Shown one piece after another: positions 48,471 through 60,300 of a stretch of DNA of 64,000 nucleotides. This stretch comes from Mya arenaria. Its lineage: Eukaryota > Mollusca > Bivalvia > Myida > Myidae. The position numbers and the translations under genes were made by a program. The first letter of the stretch is position 1. Every line of letters begins with the position of its first letter. The stretch covers positions 67,573,594-67,637,593 of the forward strand of contig NC_069134.1 in the NCBI RefSeq assembly GCF_026914265.1. The letters run 5' to 3'. The notes below the pieces were generated by a model that was given only the letters and a program-made list of their open reading frames with translations, was not told where the DNA came from and ran no database searches.

Positions 48471-48936
48471 TTACTGACTGTTGTCTGCGTTCATCAATAT
48501 AGAATACATATTTTACTAGTTTGTATATACAAATGCGTCTCTTGGAGACACTATTTTCTGTTACCGAAGAACACTTAGTTGATAATAAACATATTATCAA
48601 TATCTTACTTTAATTAGTTATGTTCCTTTAAACAATACCTCGAAGTATTCGATTTCATCATAATAAATGCAGGTTAATGTCCAAATTAATTAAAAACAGA
48701 GCATTTTGATAACTACCTCAAGTTATAGCAGCTTCGCCTGAACCGAAATATGCCACACCATGTTGTTTCTGTCCTTATTGGGGAAGTCAATAGTATAATA
48801 ACGAGTAGGACAGCTAAACTGTTCAGCGTGTGGAACTGTGAGAACAATTAAGTCTGAAAAAAATGACCGCCATTGCCATAAATATTCAACGTGATTCAAT
48901 GATAATACTAATAATCATGTCCTAAATTAAATGTAA
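48471..48936 (+). other. Kv 3' UTR and downstream spacer
   Basis: Contains the poly(A) signal AATAAA at 48584-48589, about 115 bases after the stop codon. Otherwise AT-rich unique sequence. Confidence 0.6.
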
Positions 48937-49845
48937 ATTTTAAAATAACATCTGAAACAATGTGATGGCTGTATTTGTCAAACCTTCGACTATTGAATTT
49001 TGATTTTTGAACCAGTTCTTGGCGTCGAAGGTTTTCGTAGTTGGTCACGAATATGTCTACCAAAGATTTTCCGTAATATTAAACTTCACATTTCTGTTTC
49101 AAGTCATGGTGCCCTTTGGAACGCAGTTGGCAAAGGCAGTAGGACAGCGGCAGGGGAAAACGGCAGGGGGCAACGGCAGGGGGGCAACGGCAGGGGGGGG
49201 CGCAACGGCAGGGGGGCAACGGCAGGGGGAGGGGCGCAACGGGAGGGGGGCAACGGCAGGGGGAGGGGCGCAACGGCAGGGGGGCAACGGCAGGGGGAGG
49301 GGCGCAACGGCAGGGGGGGGGCGCAACGGCAGGGGGGGCAACGGCAGGGGGGGCACAACGGCAGGGGGGGCAACGACGGGGGGGGGCAACGGCAGGGGGG
49401 GCGCAACGGCAGGGGCGCAACGGCGGGGGGGGGGGGGGGGGGGGGGGCCGCAACGGCAGGGGGCAACGGCAGGGGGGGTGCAACGGCATGGGGGCATCGG
49501 CAGGGGGGGGGGGGGCGCAACGGCAGGGGGGCAACGGCAGGGGGAGGGGTGCAACGGCAGGGGGGCAACGGCAGGGGGGAGGGGCGCAACGGCAGGGGGG
49601 CAACGGCAGGGGGGCAACGGCAGGGGGGGCACAACGGCAGGGGGGCAACGGCAGGGGGGGCACAACGGCAGGGGGGCAACGACAGGGGGGGGCGCAACGG
49701 CAGGGGCGCAACGGCGGGGGGGGGGCGCAACGGCAGGGGGGCAACGGCAGGTGGCGCAGCGGCAGGGGGGCAACGGCAGGGGGGGCGCAACGGCAGGGGT
49801 CAACGGCAGGGGGGACAACGGTAGGGGGCAACAGCTTGGGGACAA
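48937..49845. repeat. Leader plus G-rich minisatellite, copy 1
   Basis: A 200-bp unique leader (ACATCTGAAACAATGTGATG; TTCGAAGG-type words) is followed from about 49140 by a minisatellite. The array is built of GGGGGGCAACGGCA and GGGGAGGGGCGCAACGGCA units. It ends in GTAGGGGGCAACAGCTTGGG. All G runs are on the plus strand, some longer than 15. Confidence 0.93.
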
Positions 49846-51112
49846 ATTTTAAAAAAACATCTGAAACAATGTGATGGCTGTATTTGTCAAACCTTCGACT
49901 TTTGAATTTTGATTTTTGAACCAGTTCTTGGCGTCGAAGGTTTTCGTAGTTGGTCACGAATATGTCTACCAAAGATTTTCCGTAATATTAAACTTCACAT
50001 TTCTGTTTCAAGTCATGGTGCCCTTTGGAAAGCAGTTGGCAAAGGCAGTAGGACAGCGGCAGGGGAAAACGGCAGGGGGCAACGGCAGGGGGGGCAACGG
50101 CAGGGGGGGTGCAACGGCAGGGGGGGGGGGGGGGGCGCAACGGCAGGGGGGCAACGGTAGGGGGGAGGGGCGCAACGGGAGGGGGGCAACGGCAGGGGGG
50201 AGGGGCGCAACGGCAGGGGGGGGCAACGGCAGGGGGAGGGGCGCAACGGCAGGGGGGCAACGGCAGGGGGGGGCGCAACGGCAGGGGGGCAACGGCAGGG
50301 GGGGGCGCAACGGAAGGGGGGCAACGGCAGGGGGGAGGGGCGCAACGGCAGGAGGGGGCAACGGCAGGGGGGAGGGGCGCAACGGCAGGGGGGCAACGGT
50401 AGGGGGGAGGGGCGCAACGGGAGGGGGGCAACGGCAGGGGGGAGGGGCGCAACGGTAGGGGGGGGCAACGGCAGGGGGAGGGGCGCAACGGCAGGGGGGC
50501 AACGGCAGGGGGGGCGCAACGGCAGGGGGGCAACGGCAGGGGGGGCGCAACGGAAGGGGGGCAACGGCAGGGGGGAGGGGCGCAACGGCAGGAGGGGGCA
50601 ACGGCAGGGGGAGGGGCGCAACGGCAGGGGGGCAACGGCAGGGGGGAGGGGCGCAACGGGAGGGGGGCAACGGCAGGGGGGAGGGGCGCAACGGTAGGGG
50701 GGGCAACGGCAGGGGGAGGGGCGCAACGGCAGGGGGGCAACGGCAGGGGGGGACGCAACGGCAGGGGGGCAACGGCAGGGGGGGGGGCGCAACGGAAGGG
50801 GGGCAACGGCAGGGGGGAGGGGCGCAACGGCAGGAGGGGGCAACGGCAGGGGGGAGGGGCGCAACGGCAGGGGGGCAACGGCAGGGGGGGGCGCAACGGC
50901 AGGGGGGGCGCAACGGCAGGGGGGCAACGACAGGGGGGGGCGCAACGGCAGGGGGGGGCAACGGCAGGGGGGGCAACGGCAGGGGGGGGGCGCAACGGCA
51001 GGGGGGCAACGGCAGGGGGCGCAACGGCATGGGGGCAACGGCAGGGGGGGGGCGCAACGGCAGGGGGTCAACGGCAGGGGGGACAACGGTAGGGGGCAAC
51101 AGCTTGGGGACA
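49846..51112. repeat. Leader plus G-rich minisatellite, copy 2
   Basis: The leader recurs 909 bp after copy 1 with a few base changes, and the array (50050-51090) is longer. Higher-order blocks of about 255-260 bp can be seen inside (GGAGGGGCGCAACGGGAGG recurs). It ends with the same GTAGGGGGCAACAGCTTGGG. Many overlapping open frames on both strands arise from the repeat. Confidence 0.93.
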
Positions 51113-53020
51113 ACGGCCGCAGTTACCGACCTTAAAGTAATAGCATAACTATGTCAGTTTCAGAGAATACGACATGACAGGGTTTGGAGTCAAAATATTG
51201 CGACCTTACACGCTGAATCCATTGCTTTTTTTATTTTCATAATGTGCCTTAAGTCGATTTGAATGACAGTTTATTGAAGATTTTGATAAATGATGTCGAT
51301 GAATTTGTGTGTCAGCCCAGCGCGCTGACGCTTGATTTTTAATTGAGAGCGGGCTTAGTTTTCAGAGCAGTGAAAAATATCAAATGTTATTTCACTGTTT
51401 GAAATAGTGAAATAATCGTTTAATTTCACTGATTATATCTATAAGCCGACGGAAATCAAATAATAAATTTCTATAACTGTGCAACTAACTTTATATGGTT
51501 AGTCAAGACAGAATTGAGCATACCCTTTCAGGAAAGACTTGACATGAACGGCTCTATTCTGCTTCCATGTGGTATAAACAGAAAAGAAAATTCATCTGAT
51601 TTAAGTATTTAACCCAATATTCGGGGGTATGTTATTCTTATAAATATTTGAGTTTTCTAAGAAACATACTTAGTCTAGTCGATGTTTAGTACGTTTACAT
51701 ATTTTCTTACACGTGGTATATTGAAATCTGGGCCTGGGTGTGAGCCTCTTGACTCACAAAATGACATATATACTGGTATTTAAGCTGCACTCTCATGTTT
51801 TAACAACTTATTTGTTGTCTTGGAATGGGCCAATGTTTGCGAAAATGCATGGAAACCAGTGGTCTGAACACTTCTTTTACAAATAACAAACACCTTTGCC
51901 GGGGCAGGACATGCGATTTATTGCTTGAAACAGCGTGAGCAGTTCACTGGTATAGTACGTACAACAGCGTTACAATAATATACGTCTGATCAAATCGTTT
52001 TCTACGAAATATTTGTTTTTAATTGTAGCATTCTGTTAAACAACAAACTACATGAAAAGATATCATGGGTCAGATTAAAAACCAGAGATAAACTTCGCCT
52101 ACAATAGAGTGTAAAATGCTCTGGAAAACTGTTCCCACTATATCTTAAGACTCGCCATATAATATACTTAACATACCACATACAATATGCGAGTATTATT
52201 GTGTCATGCTTTAAGACAACATTGCCGTATATCTGTACATTTCTCTTACAAAATCGTATCTAATAATGTAAAACAACATAAACTTGAACCTGATTGCCTG
52301 AAAAGTTGACCGTTCAGATCGCTGTCGAGCGTAGAACTAATCGCCACGAACATTATCCCGCCTAAACCGCCAACCAATAGCCATTGGTCACCTGACTTTT
52401 ACACCCGATTAAACCGCGCACTAATATTTGCGCGCCAAAATGTTAAGACAAAAGTTCTGCGCTATACTACGTAACGCACAGAACTAGTAAATATATGACT
52501 GCTGACAAAATTCAGATTATAGAAGGATTAGTTGGCGAACGTAAGTATGAAAATCTGTATCAGATCTTTTGTCAACAGTCTTGGCTCATTCCAAGAAAAG
52601 AAATAAAAACAAAACGGTAAATCTGTAATCTTTTAAGAGTGTATCAGCTTTATAGGTAAAATGATTTAATTGATATGTGCACCATTGGCTTCGATTTTCC
52701 TGGTTGTTCTTGTATAGATGTATACCAAGATATTGAAACGTCTCAGCTAGTTCCATATTGTAATCACCTCTACCCCCCCCCCCCCCCCGCCTCCTCCTCC
52801 CCTCTCCCAAACCTCATTTGTTTTATATTTTAGTTGATTTGTAATCCCCAGATCTTGCGATAGTTTTGAATCGCAACATTTTAATCAGCTTAAATTAAAA
52901 AAAAATAATACGTTGTTCGATCATGAAATGCATGAATGGAAGGGTTTCCCTGGACAGTCAAGGAAAATAGAGTGATCTTTGTTGTCGGCATACTTTTTAA
53001 TGCAAAACCAGGTGGAGATG
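51113..53020. other. Intergenic, no gene seen
   Basis: Unique AT-rich sequence. At 51781-51870 a segment beginning TAAGCTGCACTCTCATG belongs to the same dispersed family as 60958-61060. A C run at about 52771-52787 is followed by GCCTCCTCCTCCCCTC. Confidence 0.5.
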
Positions 53021-53029
53021 TCCTTTATA

Positions 53030-53410
53030 GATTATGCGTATCTTCCATGGCCGGTGTGTAAGATGGGTTTATCCCACAAGAACGTACGGTGTTATTGTGT
53101 AAACTAGGTTTAAAGAGTGTCCACAGAACACCGTGCACGAGGACACAAGCAGCCATAGTAAATGCCATATCTCCCGACTCAGTTAAACAATATACAGTAA
53201 AATGTTTGCATGTTCACGGGAGGAGACTATTAGTATCTTCCATTGCCAAGAGTGTAAGATAGGTTCATCTCGACCCGAGCGTAGGGTGTTGTGCGGAAAC
53301 GAGGTTTACCGAGTTTCCGCAAACCACCCTGCGCGAGGGTCGGGATGAACCTATTTTACACGAGCGGCTATGTTAGATGCTTTTTCTCCCACCTCAGTTA
53401 AACAAAATTA
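53030..53410. repeat. Diverged 190-bp tandem duplication with inner dyad
   Basis: Two units begin TATCTTCCATGGCC and TATCTTCCATTGCC and end CTCAGTTAAACAA. In the second unit GTTCATCTCGACCCGAGCG and CGCGAGGGTCGGGATGAAC form an inverted pair about 50 bases apart. In the first unit the dyad is weaker. Confidence 0.75.
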
Positions 53411-53830
53411 AGTAAAAATGTATTTTTTGCTGGAACTCTTTCGTGCGTAGTGAAAATAATGCGTATGGATATTTGATAGTTCGTGGTTGTCATGGATATG
53501 CGCGCAGTGATTCAGATTATGTTTATAAACAAATCGGTCTTAAAATAGTTCTGATGAGAGTGGAGCATAATTTCTTGAAAGGTGCGTGAAAACTTTTTTA
53601 TGGTGGCATTTGAAGCGAGAAATAGTAAATAAGCATTCTTAATATTGCCACAAGACAAGGTTTCTATGATGCTACAGACGACTGTCTTCAACAAGGGAGG
53701 TAACTTCAATGTGATGACCATTAAAAAAGAGTTCCATACGGGCATTTTATCTTAGCCCGTGGGCAAGATAAGAATTTCTGGCATGGTAAAATTATTGGAT
53801 CTACTTATCTGAGGTGGGAGAAATAACTTT

Positions 53831-56296
53831 CTGTTTGTAGGCGAAAAGAGATATGACTGTATCTGTATGTAGGCGGAACGAAATATGAATGTATCTGTAT
53901 GTAGGCGGAACGAAATATGAATGTATCTGTATGTAGGCGGGACGAGATATGACTGTATCTGTATGTAGGCGGGACGAGATATGACTGTATCTGTATGTAG
54001 GCGGGACAATATATGACTGTATCTGTATGTAGGCGGGACAATATATGACTGTATCTGTATGTAGGCGGGACAATATATGACTGTATCTGTATGTAGGCGG
54101 GACAATATATGACTGTATCTGTATGTAGGCGGGACGATATATGACTGTATCTGTATGTAGGCGGAAAGAGATATGAATGTATCTGTATGTAGGCGGGACA
54201 ATATATGACTGTATCTGTATGTAGGCGGGACGATATATGACTGTATCTGTATGTAGGCGGGACGATACATGACTGTATCTGTATGTAGGCGGGACGATAC
54301 ATGACTGTATCTGTATGTAGGCGGGACGATATATGACTGTATCTGTATGTAGGCGGGACAATACATGACTTTATCTGTATGTAGGCGGGACGATATATGA
54401 CTGTATCTGTATGTAGGCGGAAAGAGATATGAATGTATCTGTATGTAGGCGGGACAATATATGACTGTATCTGTATGTAGGCGGGACAATATATGACTGT
54501 ATCTGTATGTAGGCGGGACAATATATGAATGTATTTGTATGTAGGCGGGACAATATATGACTGTATCTGTATGTAGGCGGGACAATATATGACTGTATCT
54601 GTATGTAGGCGGGACAATATGTGACTGTATCTGTATGTATGCGGGACAATATATGACTGTATCTGTATGTAGGCGGGACGATATATGACTGTATCTGTTT
54701 GATATGAATGCATCTGTATGTAGGCGGGACGATATATGACTGTATCTGTATGATATGAATGTATCTGTATGTAGGCGGGACGATATATGACTGTATCTGT
54801 ATGTAGGCGGGACAATATATGACTGTATCTGTATGTAGGCGGGACAATATATGACTGTATCTGTATGTAGGCGGGACGATATATGACTGTATCTGTATGT
54901 AGGCGGGACGATATATGACTGTATCTGTTTGATATGAATGTATCTGTATGTAGGCGGGACGATATATGACTGTATCTGTATGTAGGCGGGACAATATATG
55001 ACTGTATCTGTATGTAGGCGGGACGATATATGACTGTATCTGTATGTAGGCGGAAAGAGATATGAATGTATCAGTATGTAGGCTGAAAGAGATATGAATG
55101 TATCTGAATGTAGGCGGGACGACATATGACTGTATCTGTTTGTAGGCGGGACGATATATGACTGTATCTGTATGTAGGCGGAAAGAGATATGAATGTATC
55201 TGTATGTAGGCGGGACGATATATGACTGTATCTGTATGTAGGCGGAAAGAGATATGACTGTATCTGTATGTAGGCGGAAAGAGATATGACTGTATCTGTA
55301 TGTAGGCGGGGAAAGAGATATGAATGTATCTGTATGTAGGCGGGACAATATATGACTGTATCTGTATGTAGGCGTGACGATATATGACTGTATCTGTATG
55401 TAGGCGGAAAGACATATGACTGTATCTGTATGTAGGCGGAAAGAAATATGAATGTATCTGTATGTAGGCGGAAAGAGATATGAATGTATCTGTATGTAGG
55501 CGGAAAGAGATATGAATGTATCTGTATGTAGGCGGAAAGAGATATGACTGTATCTGTATGTATGAGGAAAGAGATATGAATGTATCTGAATGTAGGCGGG
55601 ACGATATATGACTGTATCTGTTTGTAGGCGGAAAGAGATATGAATGTATCTGAATGTAGACGGGACGATATATGACTGTATCTGTATGTAGGCGGAAAGA
55701 GATATGAATGTATCTGAATGTAGGCGGGACGATATATGACTGTATCTGTTTGTAGGCGGAAAGAGATATGAATGTATCTGAATGTAGGCGGGACGATATA
55801 TGACTGTATCTGTATGTAGGCGGAAAGAGATATGAATGTATCTGAATGTAGGCGGGACGATATATGACTGTATCTGTTTGTAGGCGGGACGATATATGAC
55901 TGTATCTGTATGTAGGCGGAAAGAGATATGAATGTATCTGAATGTAGGCAGAATGCGATATGAATGTAACTGTATGTAGGCGGAGAGATATATGGATGTA
56001 TCTGTATGTAGGAGGAACGAGATATGACTGTATCTGAATGAAGGCGGAACGGGATATGACTGTATCTGTTTTGAAGGTGGAAATAGATATGACTGTATCT
56101 GTATGTAGGCTGAAAGAGATATGACTGTATCTGTATGTAGGCTGAAAGAGATATGACTGTATCTGTATGTAGGCTGAAAGAGATATGACTGTATCTGTAT
56201 GTAGGCTGAAAGAGATATGACTGTATCTGTATGTAGGCTGAAAGAGATATGAATGTATCTGTAAGTAGGCTGAAAGAGATATGACTGTATCTGTTC
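53831..56296. repeat. 32-bp tandem array
   Basis: About 77 units of the form GACTGTATCTGTATGTAGGC plus a 12-base variable part. The variable part is mostly GGGACGATATAT, GGGACAATATAT or GGAAAGAGATAT, and neighbouring runs share a variant. Because 32 is not a multiple of 3, all three minus-strand frames cycle through the unit and stay open, giving long but spurious frames. Confidence 0.95.
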
Positions 56297-56929
56297 CTTC
56301 GATTGACATTTTATTCGTACTTCGTTTGTACTTGAAATTGCATCCTCCTCCAGTTTAGTTCTTTTAGGCCTTGCTGATTTTCGGACTTTCTTTAAAATAA
56401 TACGCGTAGGTTACATGTCACTAAATCTTACAAGTCTTATACCATTAAAATAAATAACAGTAGGCCTCCCATTCACACATCTGTGTTCATCTTATCAGGA
56501 TTCATACGTGGTTAAGACAGGCTAACGATATTTGTGTGTACATTGCTTTATATGTTTCCTGTCTGTTCGTTCGATGGTTTTTCGCTTTGGCTTTTAATAA
56601 ACCTCAAAGTAATAGGTCGAATCTTGGAGGTGCAATCGCGTTATCCGGAAATGTCCTTCGTGTTTGATTATAATTTCCGAAAAAGGAAGAAGCAAGTCAG
56701 TTACTAGTTTATCATTTATTGAATGGAATTTCATAGACAAACAAAGCCACAATGTTTTGATGAATATAGTGCGGACAGTTATTTCATTTAAGTGATAAAT
56801 GTTGGCTATAACACGTATGTAATGAATTGTAGAAAATCAGTAAATCCTATTTAAGTAACGGTTAAATGTTATAATATTGCATTTTTTATCAAGTTAAATG
56901 AAACTGGAGTGTCACAAACGATCGGAAAA
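56297..56929. other. Spacer, no feature seen
   Basis: AT-rich sequence between the 32-bp array and the poly(A) signal of the minus-strand metalloproteinase gene. Confidence 0.5.
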
Positions 56930-56935
56930 TTTATT
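56930..56935 (-). terminator. Poly(A) signal of the metalloproteinase gene
   Basis: AATAAA on the minus strand, about 140 bases after the stop codon at 57073. Confidence 0.6.
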
Positions 56936-57072
56936 AATGAAGAAAATGCATACTAAAAACCCCTATAGCAAGCTGCTTCAAATGTTGGAGAATATTTTGT
57001 CTACTGACTGAATCCACCAGCTACCAACTACTAACTTCCCCCAAACATTCCCGTCATCATCAGCCTTCATAA

Positions 57073-57309
57073 TTAAGCAGGGGGTGAGCGCCCATTGCAG
57101 CAGTAGCAGTCTTCGCGGTACCTGCGGCGGCCCCTGCGGCAACACTTCTTCTTTTTCCTTCCTCGTTTTCCACAGCATGAGCAGGGCGCTGGGGCTGTCG
57201 TCGTCGGTGCAGGCGTCGTTGTTGTTGTCGTTGGCGTTGTTGGTGTTGAAGGGGTTTCTCCGGTTGGACATATGTCGAACTCGGAGACGCATCGGCCTTT
57301 GTAGCATAT
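57073..57309 (-). CDS. Metalloproteinase last exon, linker and cationic tail
   Basis: Starts ICYKGRCVSEFDICPTGE after TTAATCAG. A linker of about 25 residues of Thr and Pro follows, then CSCCGKRGRKKKKCCRRG and REDCYCCNGRSPPA to the stop TAA at 57075-57073. Confidence 0.92.
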   Translation of the reverse strand: MCYKGRCVSEFDICPTGETPSTPTTPTTTTTTPAPTTTAPAPCSCCGKRGRKKKKCCRRGRRRYREDCYCCNGRSPPA

Positions 57310-60300
57310 CTGATTAAGAGAAGTGGAAACATTTATCGTCGCAGAAGAATGCAAGATGTAATGAATTAATGAATAGAACCTTTGAAACTTATACCCATGG
57401 ACTATCCCCTTGCCAGAATAACCTACAATAGATGTATTTCAGGTGTTGGACAGTGGGTAGATTGTAGAAGTACTTTATTCTTGACAACTATTTCTACCCC
57501 CTTACTTCTATTTGCTATATAGATGCTATATTTATTATACACATAATAATTTTAATTTTAATCTTATTTCGCCAAAGCGTATTTACGATACGAAGGAAAA
57601 TCATTCATTTCAGAACATCAATTAAACTATCGAAAGAGTCTACTTAGCGTATTCATCATATTAGCCCAAATTCATTTTGGTTCTAAGGGAGGTGCGCAAG
57701 TAAAATGGTTACGGCCCTCAGTTACACCCCCTCTAACATCAAATCCTGGAATCGCCCCCGGTAATGTTAATTAAGTTAATTACCGGCGTCTTCATGAAGT
57801 TTTCGTATATCGTGAAACCTATTTACGAGGTCTAACCCGAAGCCCGCCGAAGATGGCCGAGTTGTTACGATTGACTATGGCTACATAATCATTGTTGGGG
57901 TGTATAGAGGTATATTGTGTTCTTGTCCATATAATCAGTATGTGTTTACTTATAAAGCACAATACACGAGATCACGTGCTTACCTTTTCTGAGCCGCATG
58001 GCGTGCCGTTCCAGACGTAGCTTGTCAAAGAGTTAGAGCACGAGCCTCCTGGGCTGGTCCGGCATGACACCTGCCCGCTTCTATAACACCCCGAGTCCCC
58101 GCTCACAGACTGCAAACAACAATAAGATATTATTCAAAAAATATTACGATCATCAGTAGATAGTTCAATATGCCAACATGACCCATGATCAAATCCACGC
58201 ATTACAATTGCAAACTTCCAATGTACTGCAACAGTTCATTATGACTACCAAGTCAAGTGTAACGTGTAAACTATAACTTTCTTTCACGTAGGTGCTTACT
58301 TTGATTAGGAAATGCATGACGTGTCGACACATCTAAGAATACAAATGCGTACTTTTATTTACTTTTATTTTATCTAACAAGTACAACGTATATAAGTAAC
58401 GTGTGATGCTTATTTGTAACTACACAGATTTTTACAGTACCTGGCTGCAGGCCGTGCTGTCGCGGTTTCCGGTGCGCCGCTTACACTGGAGGTCAAGGCT
58501 AGAGTCCCGCTGTCCAAGGAGGCCGCTGCAGAACGCCTTCTCAAACTGCGCGTCCGTCAACCCACCAGTGTTTACTGAGCAGCTTGGATATCTACAGAAG
58601 TCGTACCATGTATATACTATACCAGGAACACAAAATATTAAAAAAATGTATTTAACAAACTATTTTAAAGAGGAAAGGTGGTGTTTATTTATTTTAAAGC
58701 TCATTAAGTAAATGCGTTTATTAGGTCAGCATGAACCCTTACCGACTGTTATATTGACACTCTTAAAATAGATCATAAATGAGAAAACAAAACAACGACT
58801 GTATAAAACGCTAAAATCATATATCATCATAATATTATTGCATAACAGTGGCGTCCTTACTGGTCGAGGTGGGCTATGAAGTAGCCGGCGCTACATGTTG
58901 AGAACTTGTAGAAGTTGTCCACTGAGGAGCCGGAAGGAGTACCCAAGTACGGCGACATAACGTTCCTGGAACTGGGGCAGTTGTTACCAGTCGAGTCGTG
59001 TTGCGAACCAAGTCTGAACGGTGTCAATAGAAATAATTTCTTTGTATTTATTGATCACTTTACTGTAATTTTCCTTTCTTTTTTTCCATTTCTAAGGCAA
59101 CATATACCTATACACAGTGGCTTGATGACAAAGGCTCATTAAAGTCATAATAAATCAGTTCAACTAGACAAAATTATATTTTACGTCGATGTATTATATG
59201 GATGATATACATGTTCAAGTATGTGTAAAATATAATTTTGGCTAGTTGAACTGATTTATTATGACTTTTAGACTTTAATGAGCATTTGTCATCAAGCCAC
59301 TGTGTGTGTATATAATTAATTAATTATATAAATACGTCAGCTGCAGTCAAATGCATTACACTTGATTAAGTTGTCTACTGTTTATTTTTCGGCTAGATTG
59401 CATTATCAAATTTTTTCATGTGTTTAAATGGAAAACACCAACCAGTTTGTTAGATTGGCTGCAGTCTTTTTAAACATTTAGGCTGGATTGAGACGCTGTC
59501 AATAATACTTAGACCCGTGTTTTATCTCACGTTGAAACGTAGAGATAGTAAACTAGCTTTTGTATACCAGTATTACTTCTGTAAACGGCAAATCGGGATT
59601 ATCCGAGCACAGCCAAAAAAGATAAATTATTTACAAACAGTGTCAAGCTCTGGCAGGTCTAGTTTCGCATATTTATGAATGTGGAACCTTGGCAGATCTA
59701 GCTAAGCAAGCGTACGCATATGAAGCACTGGCAGATCTAGCTACGTATATTTACGAATGTGGAACCTTGGCAGATCTAGCTAAGCAAGCGTACGCATATG
59801 AAGCACTGGCAGATCTAGCTACGTATATTTACGAATGTGGAGACCTGGCAGATCTAGCTACGCATATTTACGAATGTCGAGCACTAGCAGATCTAGCTTC
59901 GCATATTTACAAATGTGGAACCCTGGTAGATCTAGCTACTCACATTTATAAATGTGGAACCCTGGCAAGTCTAGCTACGCATATTTACGAATGTGAAACC
60001 CTGGCAGATCAAGCTATGCATATTTACAAATGTGGAACCCTGGCAAATCTAGTTACGCATATTTACGAATGTGGAACATTGGCAGATCTAGCTACGCATA
60101 TTTACTCATGTGGAACCTTGGCAGATCTAGCCACGCATATTTACGAATGAAGAACCTTGGCAGATCTAGCTACGCATATTTACGAATGTGGAACCCTGGC
60201 AGATCTAGCTACGCATATTTACGAATGTGTTTCCCTGGCAGATCTAGCTACACATATTTACGTATGTGGAACCCTGGCAGAACTAACTTCGCATATTTAC

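Noticed and set aside
49000-51113. Several overlapping frames of 130-360 codons rich in Gly-Arg-Gln or Pro-Ala-Cys across the G-rich arrays
   Set aside because: They exist in several frames on both strands at once, follow the repeat unit, and start at non-ATG codons in the leader. No splice or domain evidence supports them.
53752-56309. Frames of 186-457 codons on the minus strand (YIQIQSYIVPPTYRYSH type)
   Set aside because: Explained by the 32-bp repeat lacking stops in all three minus frames; no start context, signal or domain.
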